NCBI RefSeq assembly: GCF_947497025.1
Contig: NZ_CANMFC010000013.1
Location: forward strand, 1-37,436
Source of the DNA: an uncultured Kushneria sp.
Lineage (GTDB): Bacteria; Pseudomonadota; Gammaproteobacteria; Pseudomonadales; Halomonadaceae
Reading direction: 5' to 3'
DNA: 37,436 nucleotides
Below, one piece after another: positions 8,479 to 16,383 of the stretch; the first letter of the stretch is position 1; each line of letters opens with the position of its first letter. A program made the translations under genes and the position numbers. The notes beneath the pieces are model-generated. The model did not search any database. It was given only the letters and a program-made list of their open reading frames with translations, and was not told the origin of the DNA.

Positions 8479-11075
8479 GTCAATGGACGCCAGCCGACGA
8501 TCCGCAGGCGGAACGTGAGGCCAGTCAATATGACAACCCGGTCCCCAGTCGTGAATACCTTCTGCAGATTCTGACCGAGCACGGCAAGCCCATCACCCAT
8601 GAAGATGTCAGCAAGTTGCTAGGCATCGAGGATGAGGACCGCCTGGAAGCGGTTCGCCGGCGTCTCTCGGCCATGGAGCGTGATGGGCAGATACTACGCC
8701 ACAAAAGTGGTGCCTTTGAAATTATCGATCCTGATCTGCTGCTGGATGGTCGAGTGGTCGGCCATCGCGATGGCATCGGTTTCTTTGTGCGCGATGACAA
8801 GCAAAAGCCGGATCTGGTCATTCCCCCGCGTCAGATGCGCCGTCTTTTTGACGGAGATCGCGTGCGTGTACGTGTCAGCGGCAAGGATCGACGTGGCAGG
8901 GAAGAGGCCAGCGTCAACGAAATTCTTGAGCGCAACACGCCCACCCTGATCGGTCTGTATCGCAAGCGCGGCGACGATATTGCCGTGGTGGTACCCGAAA
9001 ACAGTCGCATTGCTCATGAAGTCATCATTGAGCAGGGAGCGGCCAATGGCGCCGAGGATGGCCAGGTAGTCGAGGTTCGCATTACCACGCAGCCCGGTTT
9101 GCGTCAGCAGCCCATCGGCGAGGTGACCGAAGTGCTGGGCGAGCGCATGGACCCCGGCATGGAAATCGATATTGCCATTCGCGAACATGATATCCCGGCA
9201 GAATTCCCGGTCGAGGTGCTCGATCAGATTCGCGACATGAGCGAGGAGGTCACCGATGAGGACAAGCAACATCGTGTCGATCTGCGTGACTGGCCGCTGG
9301 TCACCATCGACGGTGAAGACGCCAAGGACTTTGACGACGCCGTTTATGCCTGGAAGACCAAGTCCGGTGGCTGGAAGCTGATCGTTGCCATTGCCGATGT
9401 CTCGCACTATGTCGAGGTCGATTCGCCGCTGGACCGCGAGGCCTGGCAGCGGGGCAATTCGGTCTACTTCCCCGGTCAGGTCGTACCCATGCTGCCGGAG
9501 CTTTTGTCCAACGGACTGTGTTCAATCAATCCGGATGTGGACAGACTCTGCATGGTCTGTGAGATGAACATCTCGCAACGCGGCGAGATCAGCCGCTACA
9601 AGTTCTATGAAGGCGTGATGCGCTCTCATGCGCGGCTGACCTACAACAAGGTCGGCACCATGTTGGAAAATGCTGACAGCGAAGAAGGTCAGGCCCTGCG
9701 AGGCGAGTATTCGCACGTGGTCAAGCCGCTGGAAGCGCTGCACGGGATTTACAAGACGCTGCGCCAGGCACGTACCGTGCGCGGCGCCATCGACTTTGAA
9801 ACGACCGAGACCCAGATCGTTTTCAACGATCAGCGCAAGATCGAGCGCATCGTGCCGCGGACCCGCAATGATGCCCACAAGCTGATCGAGGAATGCATGC
9901 TGGCGGCCAATGTGGCCACCGCGCGCTTTCTGGAAAAGCACAAGCTGCCGGCGCTTTATCGCGTTCACGCCTCGCCTTCTGATGAAAAGCTCGCCACGCT
10001 GCGCGCGTTTTTGGGCGAGCTGGGTCTGACGCTGGGTGCCAGCGGTGAAAAGGGCAAGTCCACGCCGCAGGATTTCCAGAATCTGCGTGAAGTGATCAAT
10101 GGTCGTCCGGATGCCGATATCATCCAGACGGTCATGCTGCGCAGCATGAACCAGGCCGTTTATTCGCCGCACAATGAAGGCCATTTCGGGTTGGCCTATG
10201 CCGCCTACGCCCACTTTACGTCGCCGATCAGGCGCTATCCCGATCTGCTGGTGCATCGTGCCATTCGCTCGGTCATTCGCAGTCAGCGTGAATCGACCAA
10301 CGTTGAGCGTGTGGAAGGTGCGGCCAACAACGAGCCGCAGCGCTGGTGTCCGTATAACTTCGAACAGATGGTCGCCATGGGCGAGCATTGCTCGATGACC
10401 GAGCGGCGTGCCGATGAAGCCACACGCGATGTCGAGGACTGGCTCAAGTGCGAGTTCATGGCCGACAAGGTCGGTGATGTCTTTGAAGGTGCGATTGCCT
10501 CGGTGACCCCGTTTGGCCTGTTTGTGCGGCTCAACGAGCACTTTGTCGAGGGGCTGGTGCATATCACCAATCTGCCTTCCGACTACTACCAGTTTGAAGC
10601 CGAGCGCCATCAGCTCAAGGGCGATCGCACGGGCGTGACCTATCGCCTTGGCGATGGCGTCACCGTTCAGGTGGCTCGCGTCGATCTCGATGATCGCAAG
10701 ATCGATTTCATGCTGACCGACGCTCAGCCCCAGTCGCGACGTCGTATTCGCAAGCCCGGTACCGATGCACCAGCCGGTGACAGCAAGGCGCCTGCCGAAA
10801 CGGATGCGCCGAGCAAGAAGCGTCGCAAGTCCCGCCCGGGCAAGAAGGAGCGTCTGCGTCGTCGTGAAGAAAAAGTGGCTGAAAGCGGCTCTGCAGAAGC
10901 ACCCGATACACTCAAGGCTGAAGAAGATGCGGCGGCGCGCAAGCGCAGCGCCAGGGTCGCCAGCGCCAGGGCCGGCAAGTCTGACAGTGACAAGCGTGAT
11001 GCCGGTAAAGGCAAGGGCAAAAGCGGTGCTGACAAGGGCAAGCGTGGTACTGAAAAGGATCGTCGCAAGTCATGA
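8475..11075 (+). CDS. rnr: Ribonuclease R (3'-5' exoribonuclease)
   Basis: RNase R (866 residues; about 813 in E. coli) degrades structured RNA processively from the 3' end and acts in RNA quality control and trans-translation. In order: an N-terminal winged-helix region, cold-shock domains, the RNB catalytic domain with the acidic cluster Asp279, Asp285, Asp287 and Asp288 in DGEDAKDFDD, the IRRYPDLLVHRAI block, an S1 domain (about residues 670-755), and a long C-terminal tail rich in Lys, Arg, Ser, Ala and Gly. The ATG at 8475 has AGGGAA 7 bases upstream; extension to the GTG at 8280 would cross the promoter. It overlaps rlmB by 4 bases, the usual rnr-rlmB pairing. Confidence 0.96.
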   Translation: MSQWTPADDPQAEREASQYDNPVPSREYLLQILTEHGKPITHEDVSKLLGIEDEDRLEAVRRRLSAMERDGQILRHKSGAFEIIDPDLLLDGRVVGHRDGIGFFVRDDKQKPDLVIPPRQMRRLFDGDRVRVRVSGKDRRGREEASVNEILERNTPTLIGLYRKRGDDIAVVVPENSRIAHEVIIEQGAANGAEDGQVVEVRITTQPGLRQQPIGEVTEVLGERMDPGMEIDIAIREHDIPAEFPVEVLDQIRDMSEEVTDEDKQHRVDLRDWPLVTIDGEDAKDFDDAVYAWKTKSGGWKLIVAIADVSHYVEVDSPLDREAWQRGNSVYFPGQVVPMLPELLSNGLCSINPDVDRLCMVCEMNISQRGEISRYKFYEGVMRSHARLTYNKVGTMLENADSEEGQALRGEYSHVVKPLEALHGIYKTLRQARTVRGAIDFETTETQIVFNDQRKIERIVPRTRNDAHKLIEECMLAANVATARFLEKHKLPALYRVHASPSDEKLATLRAFLGELGLTLGASGEKGKSTPQDFQNLREVINGRPDADIIQTVMLRSMNQAVYSPHNEGHFGLAYAAYAHFTSPIRRYPDLLVHRAIRSVIRSQRESTNVERVEGAANNEPQRWCPYNFEQMVAMGEHCSMTERRADEATRDVEDWLKCEFMADKVGDVFEGAIASVTPFGLFVRLNEHFVEGLVHITNLPSDYYQFEAERHQLKGDRTGVTYRLGDGVTVQVARVDLDDRKIDFMLTDAQPQSRRRIRKPGTDAPAGDSKAPAETDAPSKKRRKSRPGKKERLRRREEKVAESGSAEAPDTLKAEEDAAARKRSARVASARAGKSDSDKRDAGKGKGKSGADKGKRGTEKDRRKS

Positions 11076-11935
11076 AAGGCGATCATCAACGCCGCGGTAA
11101 AAAAGGCGGTGGCAGATCACAGGAGCCCCGGCGGCAGCAGGGTGCAGGCCGTGGCAAGGAAAGGGGACACCCAGGTGCCCGGGCTGCAGCACCTCGCGGG
11201 CTTGATGCTGTCCATGGTGTTCATGCGGTCGAAACCCTGCTGTCGCGCCAGCAGGTACCTGTCGAGCTCTGGGTACAGGAAGGTCAGGCAGAAAAACGCC
11301 TGACCGACATTCAGCAGCAGGCAACCACCCTCGGGGCACGTCTTGTGCTTCAGCCCCGTGACGTGCTCGATCAGGTCGCCGAAGGGGCTCATCAGGGGGT
11401 CATTGCCTTTTGTGAGCCACTGGTAGCAGACAATGAGGCCTCGCTTTTCTGGCAACTTGAAGCGCAGGCCGATCAGTCACCGCTGCTTCTGGTGCTCGAT
11501 GGCGTTACCGATGTGCATAATTTCGGGGCCTGTCTACGCTCGGCCGATGCGGCAGGCGTTATTGGCGTGATGGTCGCCAGGGATCGCTCGGCGCCGCTTA
11601 ATGCCACCGTGCGAAAGATTTCCTGTGGCGGCGCCGAAAGCGTGCCGGTGTATCAGGTGACCAATCTGGCAAGAGCGCTGGTGCGGCTGAAGGACTACGG
11701 CATGCAGGTTCTGGGTGCCGCGGGAGAAGCCGATGCTCTGGTTCACGATGTCGACATGCGTGGACCTACCGCGCTGGTCATGGGGGCCGAAGGCAAGGGG
11801 CTTCGACGTCTGACGCGCGAGCACTGTGATCAGCTGGTCAAGCTCCCCATGGCCGGTCAGGTGTTGAGTCTCAATGTGTCGGTGGCCACCGGCATCTGTC
11901 TGTTTGAAGCGGTGCGTCAGCGAAGCACCCACTGA
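11072..11935 (+). CDS. rlmB: 23S rRNA (guanosine-2'-O-)-methyltransferase RlmB
   Basis: This SPOUT (TrmH-type) methyltransferase should 2'-O-methylate G2251 of 23S rRNA using S-adenosylmethionine. An N-terminal ribosome-binding domain begins near LDAVHGVHAVETLL. The knotted catalytic domain shows NFGACLRSADAAG, a conserved region around KISCGGAESVPV, MGAEGKGL and LSLNVSVATGICLFE. At 287 residues it is about 44 longer than E. coli RlmB; the excess is an N-terminal basic Gly/Arg/Lys-rich tail (residues 1-43). The start ATG overlaps the rnr stop (ATGA), so translation is probably coupled. A start further in would remove the tail, but no better ribosome site was seen. Confidence 0.94.
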   Translation: MKGDHQRRGKKGGGRSQEPRRQQGAGRGKERGHPGARAAAPRGLDAVHGVHAVETLLSRQQVPVELWVQEGQAEKRLTDIQQQATTLGARLVLQPRDVLDQVAEGAHQGVIAFCEPLVADNEASLFWQLEAQADQSPLLLVLDGVTDVHNFGACLRSADAAGVIGVMVARDRSAPLNATVRKISCGGAESVPVYQVTNLARALVRLKDYGMQVLGAAGEADALVHDVDMRGPTALVMGAEGKGLRRLTREHCDQLVKLPMAGQVLSLNVSVATGICLFEAVRQRSTH

Positions 11936-11944
11936 TCCTTTTAC

Positions 11945-11973
11945 TTGCAAGCAGCGGGCCATCTCCCTACAAT
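11945..11973 (+). promoter_or_regulatory. Promoter of the rpsF operon
   Basis: TTGCAA (11945-11950) and TACAAT (11968-11973) are spaced by 17 bases directly after rlmB. The predicted start near 11980 leaves a structured leader of about 155 bases before rpsF. Confidence 0.75.
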
Positions 11974-11985
11974 TGTGCGGTTTCG

Positions 11986-12047
11986 CGGCGGCTACGGCCG
12001 CCGAATGCATTTGCAGGGCATCGAGACAACATCCTCGAGCCTGCCCT
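11986..12047 (+). promoter_or_regulatory. Structured rpsF leader; possible S6:S18 autoregulatory element
   Basis: Two hairpins fill the leader. The first (11986-11992 with 11997-12003) is a 7-pair CGGCGGC/GCCGCCG stem on a TACG (UNCG-type) tetraloop. The second is AGGGCA (12015-12020) plus TCGAG (12021-12025), an 8-base loop, CTCGA (12034-12038), a one-sided 3-base GCC bulge (12039-12041) and TGCCCT (12042-12047). In many bacteria the S6:S18 complex represses its operon by binding a bulged leader hairpin that mimics its 16S rRNA site. The position and bulged shape fit that idea, but sequence identity with the known motif could not be checked. Confidence 0.45.
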
Positions 12048-12136
12048 TGTAACGAAAAATACCCTTCTATCAACTCCTTGCTTCCCATGGCGGATATATC
12101 TGTCATCGAGAAGCTGTCAAACCGAAAGGAGACACC

Positions 12137-12571
12137 ATGCGTCATTACGAAATCGTGGTCATGGTCCATCCGGACCAGAGCGAGCAGGTGCCTGCCATGA
12201 TCGAGCGCTATACCGGCCTCGTGACTGAAAATGGCGGTACTGTTCATCGTCTTGAAGACTGGGGCCGTCGTCACCTGGCTTACCCGATCAACAAGATCCA
12301 CAAGGCTCACTACGTTCTGATGAACGTTGAATGCAGCGGCGAAACACTGGCTGAACTGGAAAACATCTTCCGTTTCAACGATGCCATTATTCGCAACATG
12401 GTCGTGCGTTGCACTGAAGCGGTCACTGAAGCATCTCCGATGATGAAAGCGGCAGATGAGAAGGGACGCCGTCGCGAGCGCTCCGATGATGATCGCCCGC
12501 GTGAACGCTCTGATTCTGACGACGATCGCCCGCGCGAACGCTCTGACGAGTCGACCGAAGCTGCCTCCTGA
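12137..12571 (+). CDS. rpsF: 30S ribosomal protein S6
   Basis: S6 binds the central domain of 16S rRNA together with S18. The 144-residue product starts [22 protein letters not shown], carries the [16 protein letters not shown] core and ends in a charged, disordered tail. That tail contains a 10-residue unit [10 protein letters not shown] twice in tandem. A perfect AAGGAGA ribosome site lies 6 bases before the ATG. In E. coli the S6 C terminus receives extra glutamates from RimK; here the end is Ser-Thr-Glu-Ala-Ala-Ser without terminal Glu-Glu, so that modification may be absent or different. It is the first gene of rpsF-rpsR-DUF2232-rplI. Confidence 0.97.
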   Translation: MRHYEIVVMVHPDQSEQVPAMIERYTGLVTENGGTVHRLEDWGRRHLAYPINKIHKAHYVLMNVECSGETLAELENIFRFNDAIIRNMVVRCTEAVTEASPMMKAADEKGRRRERSDDDRPRERSDSDDDRPRERSDESTEAAS

Positions 12572-12612
12572 GCTGATGCTCTGGCCTGAATCCACCTACT
12601 GGAGAGACTGAC

Positions 12613-12840
12613 ATGGCCCGTTTTTTCCGTCGTCGCAAGTTTTGCCGCTTCACCGCCGAAGGCGTGAAGTACATTGACTACAAGGACCTCGACACGCTGA
12701 AAGCCTACGTGACCGAGACCGGCAAGATTGTCCCGAGTCGTATCACCGGTACACGTGCACGCTATCAGCGTCAGCTGGCTACCGCGATCAAGCGCGCTCG
12801 TTATCTGGCCCTGCTGCCCTACACCGACAGCCACCAGTAA
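12613..12840 (+). CDS. rpsR: 30S ribosomal protein S18
   Basis: A 75-residue basic protein with the typical S18 features: [13 protein letters not shown] at the N terminus, [26 protein letters not shown] in the centre, and a basic helix ([19 protein letters not shown]). Length equals that of E. coli S18. It lies 41 bases after rpsF with TGGAGAG as ribosome site. It forms a heterodimer with S6 on 16S rRNA. Confidence 0.98.
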   Translation: MARFFRRRKFCRFTAEGVKYIDYKDLDTLKAYVTETGKIVPSRITGTRARYQRQLATAIKRARYLALLPYTDSHQ

Positions 12841-12852
12841 GCTGCACACGCC

Positions 12853-13704
12853 ATGCAGGGTTTCGCTCGCTGGATAATGCAGAGTACGCCACGTGCGGTT
12901 GGTGTGGCGCTACTGGGCTCACTGGTCCCATGGCTTTTCTGGCTGTCTGCTGCCATCAGCGCGCTGGTGACGCTGCGCCGCGGCTTTGGGCCGGCATCGC
13001 CGGTCGTACTGGCCGCCGCAGTGCCGGCAGGCTGGTGGTGGATGCAGGGAGATGCCATACCGCTGGCCAGTATTCTGCTGGTGACGGTGATGGCCATTAT
13101 TCTGCGAGAGCGATTTCGCTGGGGGGAAACCCTGCTGGCAGGGGCCATTGTGGTGGCCGTGTTGATTCAGATTGGGGTCTTCGCACCACCTGATGCCTCG
13201 CAACTGATTGAGGAAGTGCGCGCCCAGGCGCCGGAGATTGACGAGCTGCTTCGGCAGTACGCAAGTCAGGGTGTGCCGGTTGAAAGACTGGCACGATTGA
13301 TGATCTCGGCCGTGACCGGCCTGATGGTCATGCTGGCTGCGACCGCCTGCCTTGCGCTGGCGCGCAGCTGGCAGGCGGTCCTGTACAATCCCGGCGGTTT
13401 TCGAGAAGAGTTCCATCGCTTTCGCTTGTCGAGGCTGGAACTTGCCGGTGTGGTCCTGATGACTGCCGTTGGCCTTCTGGGTGCGTTGCCGGGTGCTGTC
13501 CTGATGGCCTGGGTACCTCTTCTGGTAGCGGGTATTGCCTTGGTGCACGGTGTTGTAGGTGTAAAGTCCATGAGAGGGTTCTGGCTGGTCGGCTTTTATG
13601 CCTTGCTGCTGACCACCTGGCCCACGTTAGTGATAGTGCTGCTGCTGGCGCTGATAGATACCTTTGCGGATTTCCGCACGCGTCTGATCGGCAGTCAACG
13701 TTAA
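12853..13704 (+). CDS. DUF2232 family membrane protein
   Basis: A 283-residue polytopic membrane protein with repeated hydrophobic segments, including about residues 14-36, 42-60, 66-82, 95-113, 145-172, 195-235 and 245-275. A more polar loop (about 114-143) separates the halves. Proteins of this type (DUF2232, similar to YybS) occupy exactly this slot between rpsR and rplI in Pseudomonas and relatives; their function is unknown. The gap after rpsR is only 12 bases and no good Shine-Dalgarno precedes the ATG, suggesting coupling to rpsR translation; an ATG about 8 codons later is an alternative start. Confidence 0.85.
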   Translation: MQGFARWIMQSTPRAVGVALLGSLVPWLFWLSAAISALVTLRRGFGPASPVVLAAAVPAGWWWMQGDAIPLASILLVTVMAIILRERFRWGETLLAGAIVVAVLIQIGVFAPPDASQLIEEVRAQAPEIDELLRQYASQGVPVERLARLMISAVTGLMVMLAATACLALARSWQAVLYNPGGFREEFHRFRLSRLELAGVVLMTAVGLLGALPGAVLMAWVPLLVAGIALVHGVVGVKSMRGFWLVGFYALLLTTWPTLVIVLLLALIDTFADFRTRLIGSQR

Positions 13705-13716
13705 GAGGTCCACGAG

Positions 13717-14163
13717 ATGGAAGTCATTCTGCTCGACAAGCTCGGCAAGCTGGGAGATCTGGGCGACCAGGTTACCGTCAAGCCGGGTTACGGTCGCAAT
13801 TACCTGGTGCCCTACGGTCTGGCCGTTCCGGCAACCAAAGCCAACGTCGACGCCTTCGAAACGCGCCGTGCCGAACTTGAAGCCAACGCCGCAGAGCGTC
13901 AGGCCGAAGCCGAGCGCCGCGCTGAAGAGCTGTCCGAGATCGAGCTGTCGCTCGTTGCTCGCGCTGGTGAAGAAGGCAAACTGTTCGGTTCCATCGGTCC
14001 GCGCGATCTGGCTGATGCCATCGCTCAGGCAGGTATTGATGTCGCACGCAGCGAAGTGCGCATGCCGACAGGCCCGATTCGCCAGACCGGCGAATATGAC
14101 ATCGAGCTGCGTCTGCACTCTGATGTCACCGCCAGCGTTCGCGTAGTCGTTGTTGCTGAATAA
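13717..14163 (+). CDS. rplI: 50S ribosomal protein L9
   Basis: The 148-residue product matches L9 (149 in E. coli). The N-terminal rRNA-binding domain reads [17 protein letters not shown] and [17 protein letters not shown] long connecting helix (about residues 45-75, rich in Glu, Arg and Ala) leads to the C-terminal domain with [16 protein letters not shown]9 binds domain V of 23S rRNA near L1 and influences reading-frame maintenance. It lies 12 bases after the DUF2232 gene with an AAGAGG element and is followed by a strong terminator, so it closes the operon. Confidence 0.98.
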   Translation: MEVILLDKLGKLGDLGDQVTVKPGYGRNYLVPYGLAVPATKANVDAFETRRAELEANAAERQAEAERRAEELSEIELSLVARAGEEGKLFGSIGPRDLADAIAQAGIDVARSEVRMPTGPIRQTGEYDIELRLHSDVTASVRVVVVAE

Positions 14164-14205
14164 GCCATATTGATGGCACTGCGCATATCGATGATATGCC
14201 ACGAG

Positions 14206-14233
14206 AAGGGGCACCTTGTGTGCCCCTTTTTTT
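14206..14233 (+). terminator. Intrinsic terminator after rplI
   Basis: A 9-pair stem AAGGGGCAC/GTGCCCCTT (14206-14214 with 14220-14228) with a 5-base loop runs into a T run to 14233. It separates the ribosomal protein operon from dnaB. Confidence 0.95.
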
Positions 14234-14357
14234 AATGACTGTTTTCAATGGCTGTCCATGCTTGGAAGAGGTCATGACATGTTCTTCCTGCGGGCGTAGG
14301 CTATGATCCTGCGTTGAATTACTCTCCCTGGTAGTCGTCATATGGTTAATCATCCTC

Positions 14358-15743
14358 ATGAGTGAAGTGATCGAATTTGATCGGGAAACCGCTGCACTCA
14401 AGGTGCCGCCACACTCGCTTGAAGCCGAGCAATCCGTACTGGGGGGCCTGATGCTGGACAATCAGGCCTGGGATGAGATTGCCGACCGTCTGGCCAGCGA
14501 TGACTTCTACCGTCTTGAGCACCGCGACGTCTTCAAGGCCATGACACGTCTGGCGGAAGAGGGCCGGCCACTGGATGTGGTGACGCTTTCGGAAGAGCTG
14601 GAGTCCCATGACCGACTGGGCCGTGTGGGCGGGCTGTCCTATCTGGCCGAGCTTGCCCGCAATACGCCTTCTGCCAGCAATATTCGTGCCTACGCCGACA
14701 TCGTGCGCGAGCGTGCCACGCTTCGAAAGCTGATTGCCGCGGCCAATCAGATTGCCGAAGGGGCCTTCAATCCGCAGGGGCGCACGGCAGACGAGCTGGT
14801 CAACGAAGCCGAACGGCTGGTGTTTCAGATCTCCGAGTCCCGTCCCAAGACCGGGGGGGCCATCGGCATGAGCGATCTGCTCAGCAAGGCGGTAGATCGC
14901 ATTGATGAGCTGTTCAATCTCAAGGGACAGATGACGGGCCTGTCGACAGGCTTTCGCGACCTGGACGACATGACCTCCGGCCTGCAGCCCTCTGATCTGG
15001 TGATCGTGGCGGGTCGCCCCTCGATGGGCAAGACCACCTTCGCCATGAACCTGGTCGAGCACGCCGTGGTCAGCAGTGACAAGGCCGTAGTGGTTTTCTC
15101 GATGGAGATGCCGGCCGAGTCGCTGATGCTGCGCATGATTTCATCGCTGGGTCGCATCGACCAGACCCGGGTGCGTAACGGACAGCTTGAAGATGAGGAC
15201 TGGCCGCGACTGACCTCGGCGGTCAATCTGCTCAAGGACAAGCAGCTCTACGTCGATGATACCGCTGCACTCTCACCCAATGAGATGCGCTCACGAAGCC
15301 GGCGCATTGCACGTGATGCCGGGGGCATTGGTCTGATCATGATCGATTACCTGCAGCTGATGCAGGTGCCGGGCATGTCGGAAAACCGCACCGCGGAGAT
15401 CTCGGAAATTTCGCGCTCGCTCAAGGGGCTGGCCAAGGAATTCAACTGCCCGGTCGTGGCGCTGTCGCAGCTTAACCGCTCGCTTGAACAGCGTCCCAAC
15501 AAGCGTCCGGTGATGTCGGATCTGCGTGAGTCCGGCGCCATCGAGCAGGACGCTGACGTTATTGCCTTCGTCTATCGCGACGAGGTGTATAACAAGGACA
15601 ACCCTGATAACAAGGGACTGGCCGAACTGATTATCGGCAAGCAGCGTAACGGGCCCATCGGCACCGTCCACATGGCCTTTATCGGCAAGTACACCCGGTT
15701 CGAGGATCTGGCACCGGGCAGTTACGGCCAGTACGAAGAGTAA
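14358..15743 (+). CDS. dnaB: Replicative DNA helicase DnaB
   Basis: DnaB forms the hexameric 5'-3' helicase at the replication fork. The 461-residue protein has an N-terminal primase-interacting domain ([23 protein letters not shown]), a linker helix, and a RecA-type motor with Walker [10 protein letters not shown] (Lys225). MIDYLQLM supplies the Walker B region, and [11 protein letters not shown] plus [13 protein letters not shown] follow. Length is near the E. coli value (471). No strong Shine-Dalgarno precedes the ATG. A weak TATGAT at about 14302 could be a -10 box, giving dnaB its own promoter after the rplI terminator. No intein or frameshift is present. Confidence 0.97.
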   Translation: MSEVIEFDRETAALKVPPHSLEAEQSVLGGLMLDNQAWDEIADRLASDDFYRLEHRDVFKAMTRLAEEGRPLDVVTLSEELESHDRLGRVGGLSYLAELARNTPSASNIRAYADIVRERATLRKLIAAANQIAEGAFNPQGRTADELVNEAERLVFQISESRPKTGGAIGMSDLLSKAVDRIDELFNLKGQMTGLSTGFRDLDDMTSGLQPSDLVIVAGRPSMGKTTFAMNLVEHAVVSSDKAVVVFSMEMPAESLMLRMISSLGRIDQTRVRNGQLEDEDWPRLTSAVNLLKDKQLYVDDTAALSPNEMRSRSRRIARDAGGIGLIMIDYLQLMQVPGMSENRTAEISEISRSLKGLAKEFNCPVVALSQLNRSLEQRPNKRPVMSDLRESGAIEQDADVIAFVYRDEVYNKDNPDNKGLAELIIGKQRNGPIGTVHMAFIGKYTRFEDLAPGSYGQYEE

Positions 15744-15778
15744 ACCGCACCCTGTGCGCGTTCTAATAGATAAAACAA

Positions 15779-15805
15779 GGCGCTCCGAGCGCCATTTCCC
15801 TTTTT
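15779..15805 (+). terminator. Probable intrinsic terminator after dnaB
   Basis: A 6-pair stem GGCGCT/AGCGCC with a 3-base loop (15779-15793) is followed by ATTTCCCTTTTT. An A-rich stretch precedes it. The T run is displaced by several bases, so termination may be partial and allow reading into the next gene. Confidence 0.6.
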
Positions 15806-15829
15806 CCTGATAGCCTGACAGGAGTCAAT

Positions 15830-16126
15830 ATGCCGGCTGGATACCGTCGCGGCGGACGTCGTCAACCCAAACTGGAAGCACGCGGTACACTTGAAAGTGT
15901 CGAAACCGAAGGACCCTTCAAGGAGTGGCTGGGTATGCCGGACCTTTACCGGCACACCCTGACCGTTGATGGCGAGATCTACTCCTATCAGGTTGAAGAA
16001 GCCGAGCTGGATGTCGCGATAGGCGACTACGTCGTGTTTCGCTACAAGGAGACCAAGGCCGGGCGCTGGATTGACCGACGCTCGCTGGGTGTCGCCATTG
16101 ATCCTGCGACCTTCAATCGCGAGTAG
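15830..16126 (+). CDS. Conserved-looking small protein of unknown function
   Basis: I do not recognise this 98-residue protein. The N terminus is basic (MPAGYRRGGRRQPKLEARG); the remainder looks beta-rich with alternating polar and hydrophobic residues (YRHTLTVDGEIYSYQVEE, DYVVFRYKETKAGRWIDRRS), suggestive of a small barrel or RNA-binding fold, which is inference. There is no signal peptide or membrane segment. A CAGGAG ribosome site 7 bases before the ATG and a strong terminator 40 bases after the stop support a real, separately terminated gene. It may be partly co-transcribed with dnaB. Confidence 0.75.
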   Translation: MPAGYRRGGRRQPKLEARGTLESVETEGPFKEWLGMPDLYRHTLTVDGEIYSYQVEEAELDVAIGDYVVFRYKETKAGRWIDRRSLGVAIDPATFNRE

Positions 16127-16166
16127 ATCTTCGGGGCCGGATGTCGGCGTTGTGCTCAAGACCTGC

Positions 16167-16197
16167 GGGACCGAATGATGCCATTCGGTCCCGTTTT
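16167..16197 (+). terminator. Strong intrinsic terminator
   Basis: A perfect 11-pair stem GGGACCGAATG/CATTCGGTCCC (16167-16177 with 16182-16192) with a 4-base loop is followed by GTTTT. It insulates the downstream NRPS promoter from the dnaB region. Confidence 0.92.
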
Positions 16198-16238
16198 GCA
16201 TTCAGACGGGCCATGAAAAGAAATCCCGGTCGTTTCGT

Positions 16239-16266
16239 TTGAAATGAGAAGCATTATTATTTAAAT
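16239..16266 (+). promoter_or_regulatory. Promoter overlapped by a Fur box, upstream of the NRPS
   Basis: A -35 element TTGAAA (16239-16244) and a -10-like TTAAAT (16261-16266) are spaced by 16 bases. The interval is occupied by AATGAGAAGCATTATT (16243-16258), which matches the Fur consensus GATAATGATAATCATTATC at 13 of 19 positions, and 13 of 15 in the core. It differs by a single base from AATGAGAATCATTATT, a common form of Fur boxes. Fur bound here with Fe(II) would cover the promoter, so the NRPS pair should be expressed under iron limitation. Confidence 0.78.
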
Positions 16267-16308
16267 TCAGGCATCCATTCGTTTATACGGTATCGGTGAT
16301 CAGGCGAG

Positions 16309-16383
16309 ATGACTTGTTCTGGCCAATACGCCGTTATCAGAACCCGCACAGGGGTGGTATTGCAGAAGATGGTGATCTCATGA
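16309..16383 (+). CDS. Candidate leader ORF upstream of the NRPS (24 codons)
   Basis: An ORF of 24 codons (MTCSGQYAVIRTRTGVV...) runs from ATG 16309 to a TGA that overlaps the NRPS start by 4 bases (ATGA). An AGGCGAG element lies very close to its ATG. It lies inside the predicted transcript (start near 16273). It is too short and too different to be an MbtH-like protein. Chance is a fair alternative, since the ATGA start automatically closes this frame. Confidence 0.3.
   Translation: MTCSGQYAVIRTRTGVVLQKMVIS

Noticed and set aside
16296-16379. Longer NRPS start at GTG 16296
   Set aside because: No ribosome site; the extra 28 residues are not EntF-like, whereas ATG 16380 reproduces the EntF N terminus.
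16127-16379. MbtH-like gene expected next to an NRPS
   Set aside because: No frame of 60-75 codons with MbtH features was found around the NRPS on either strand.
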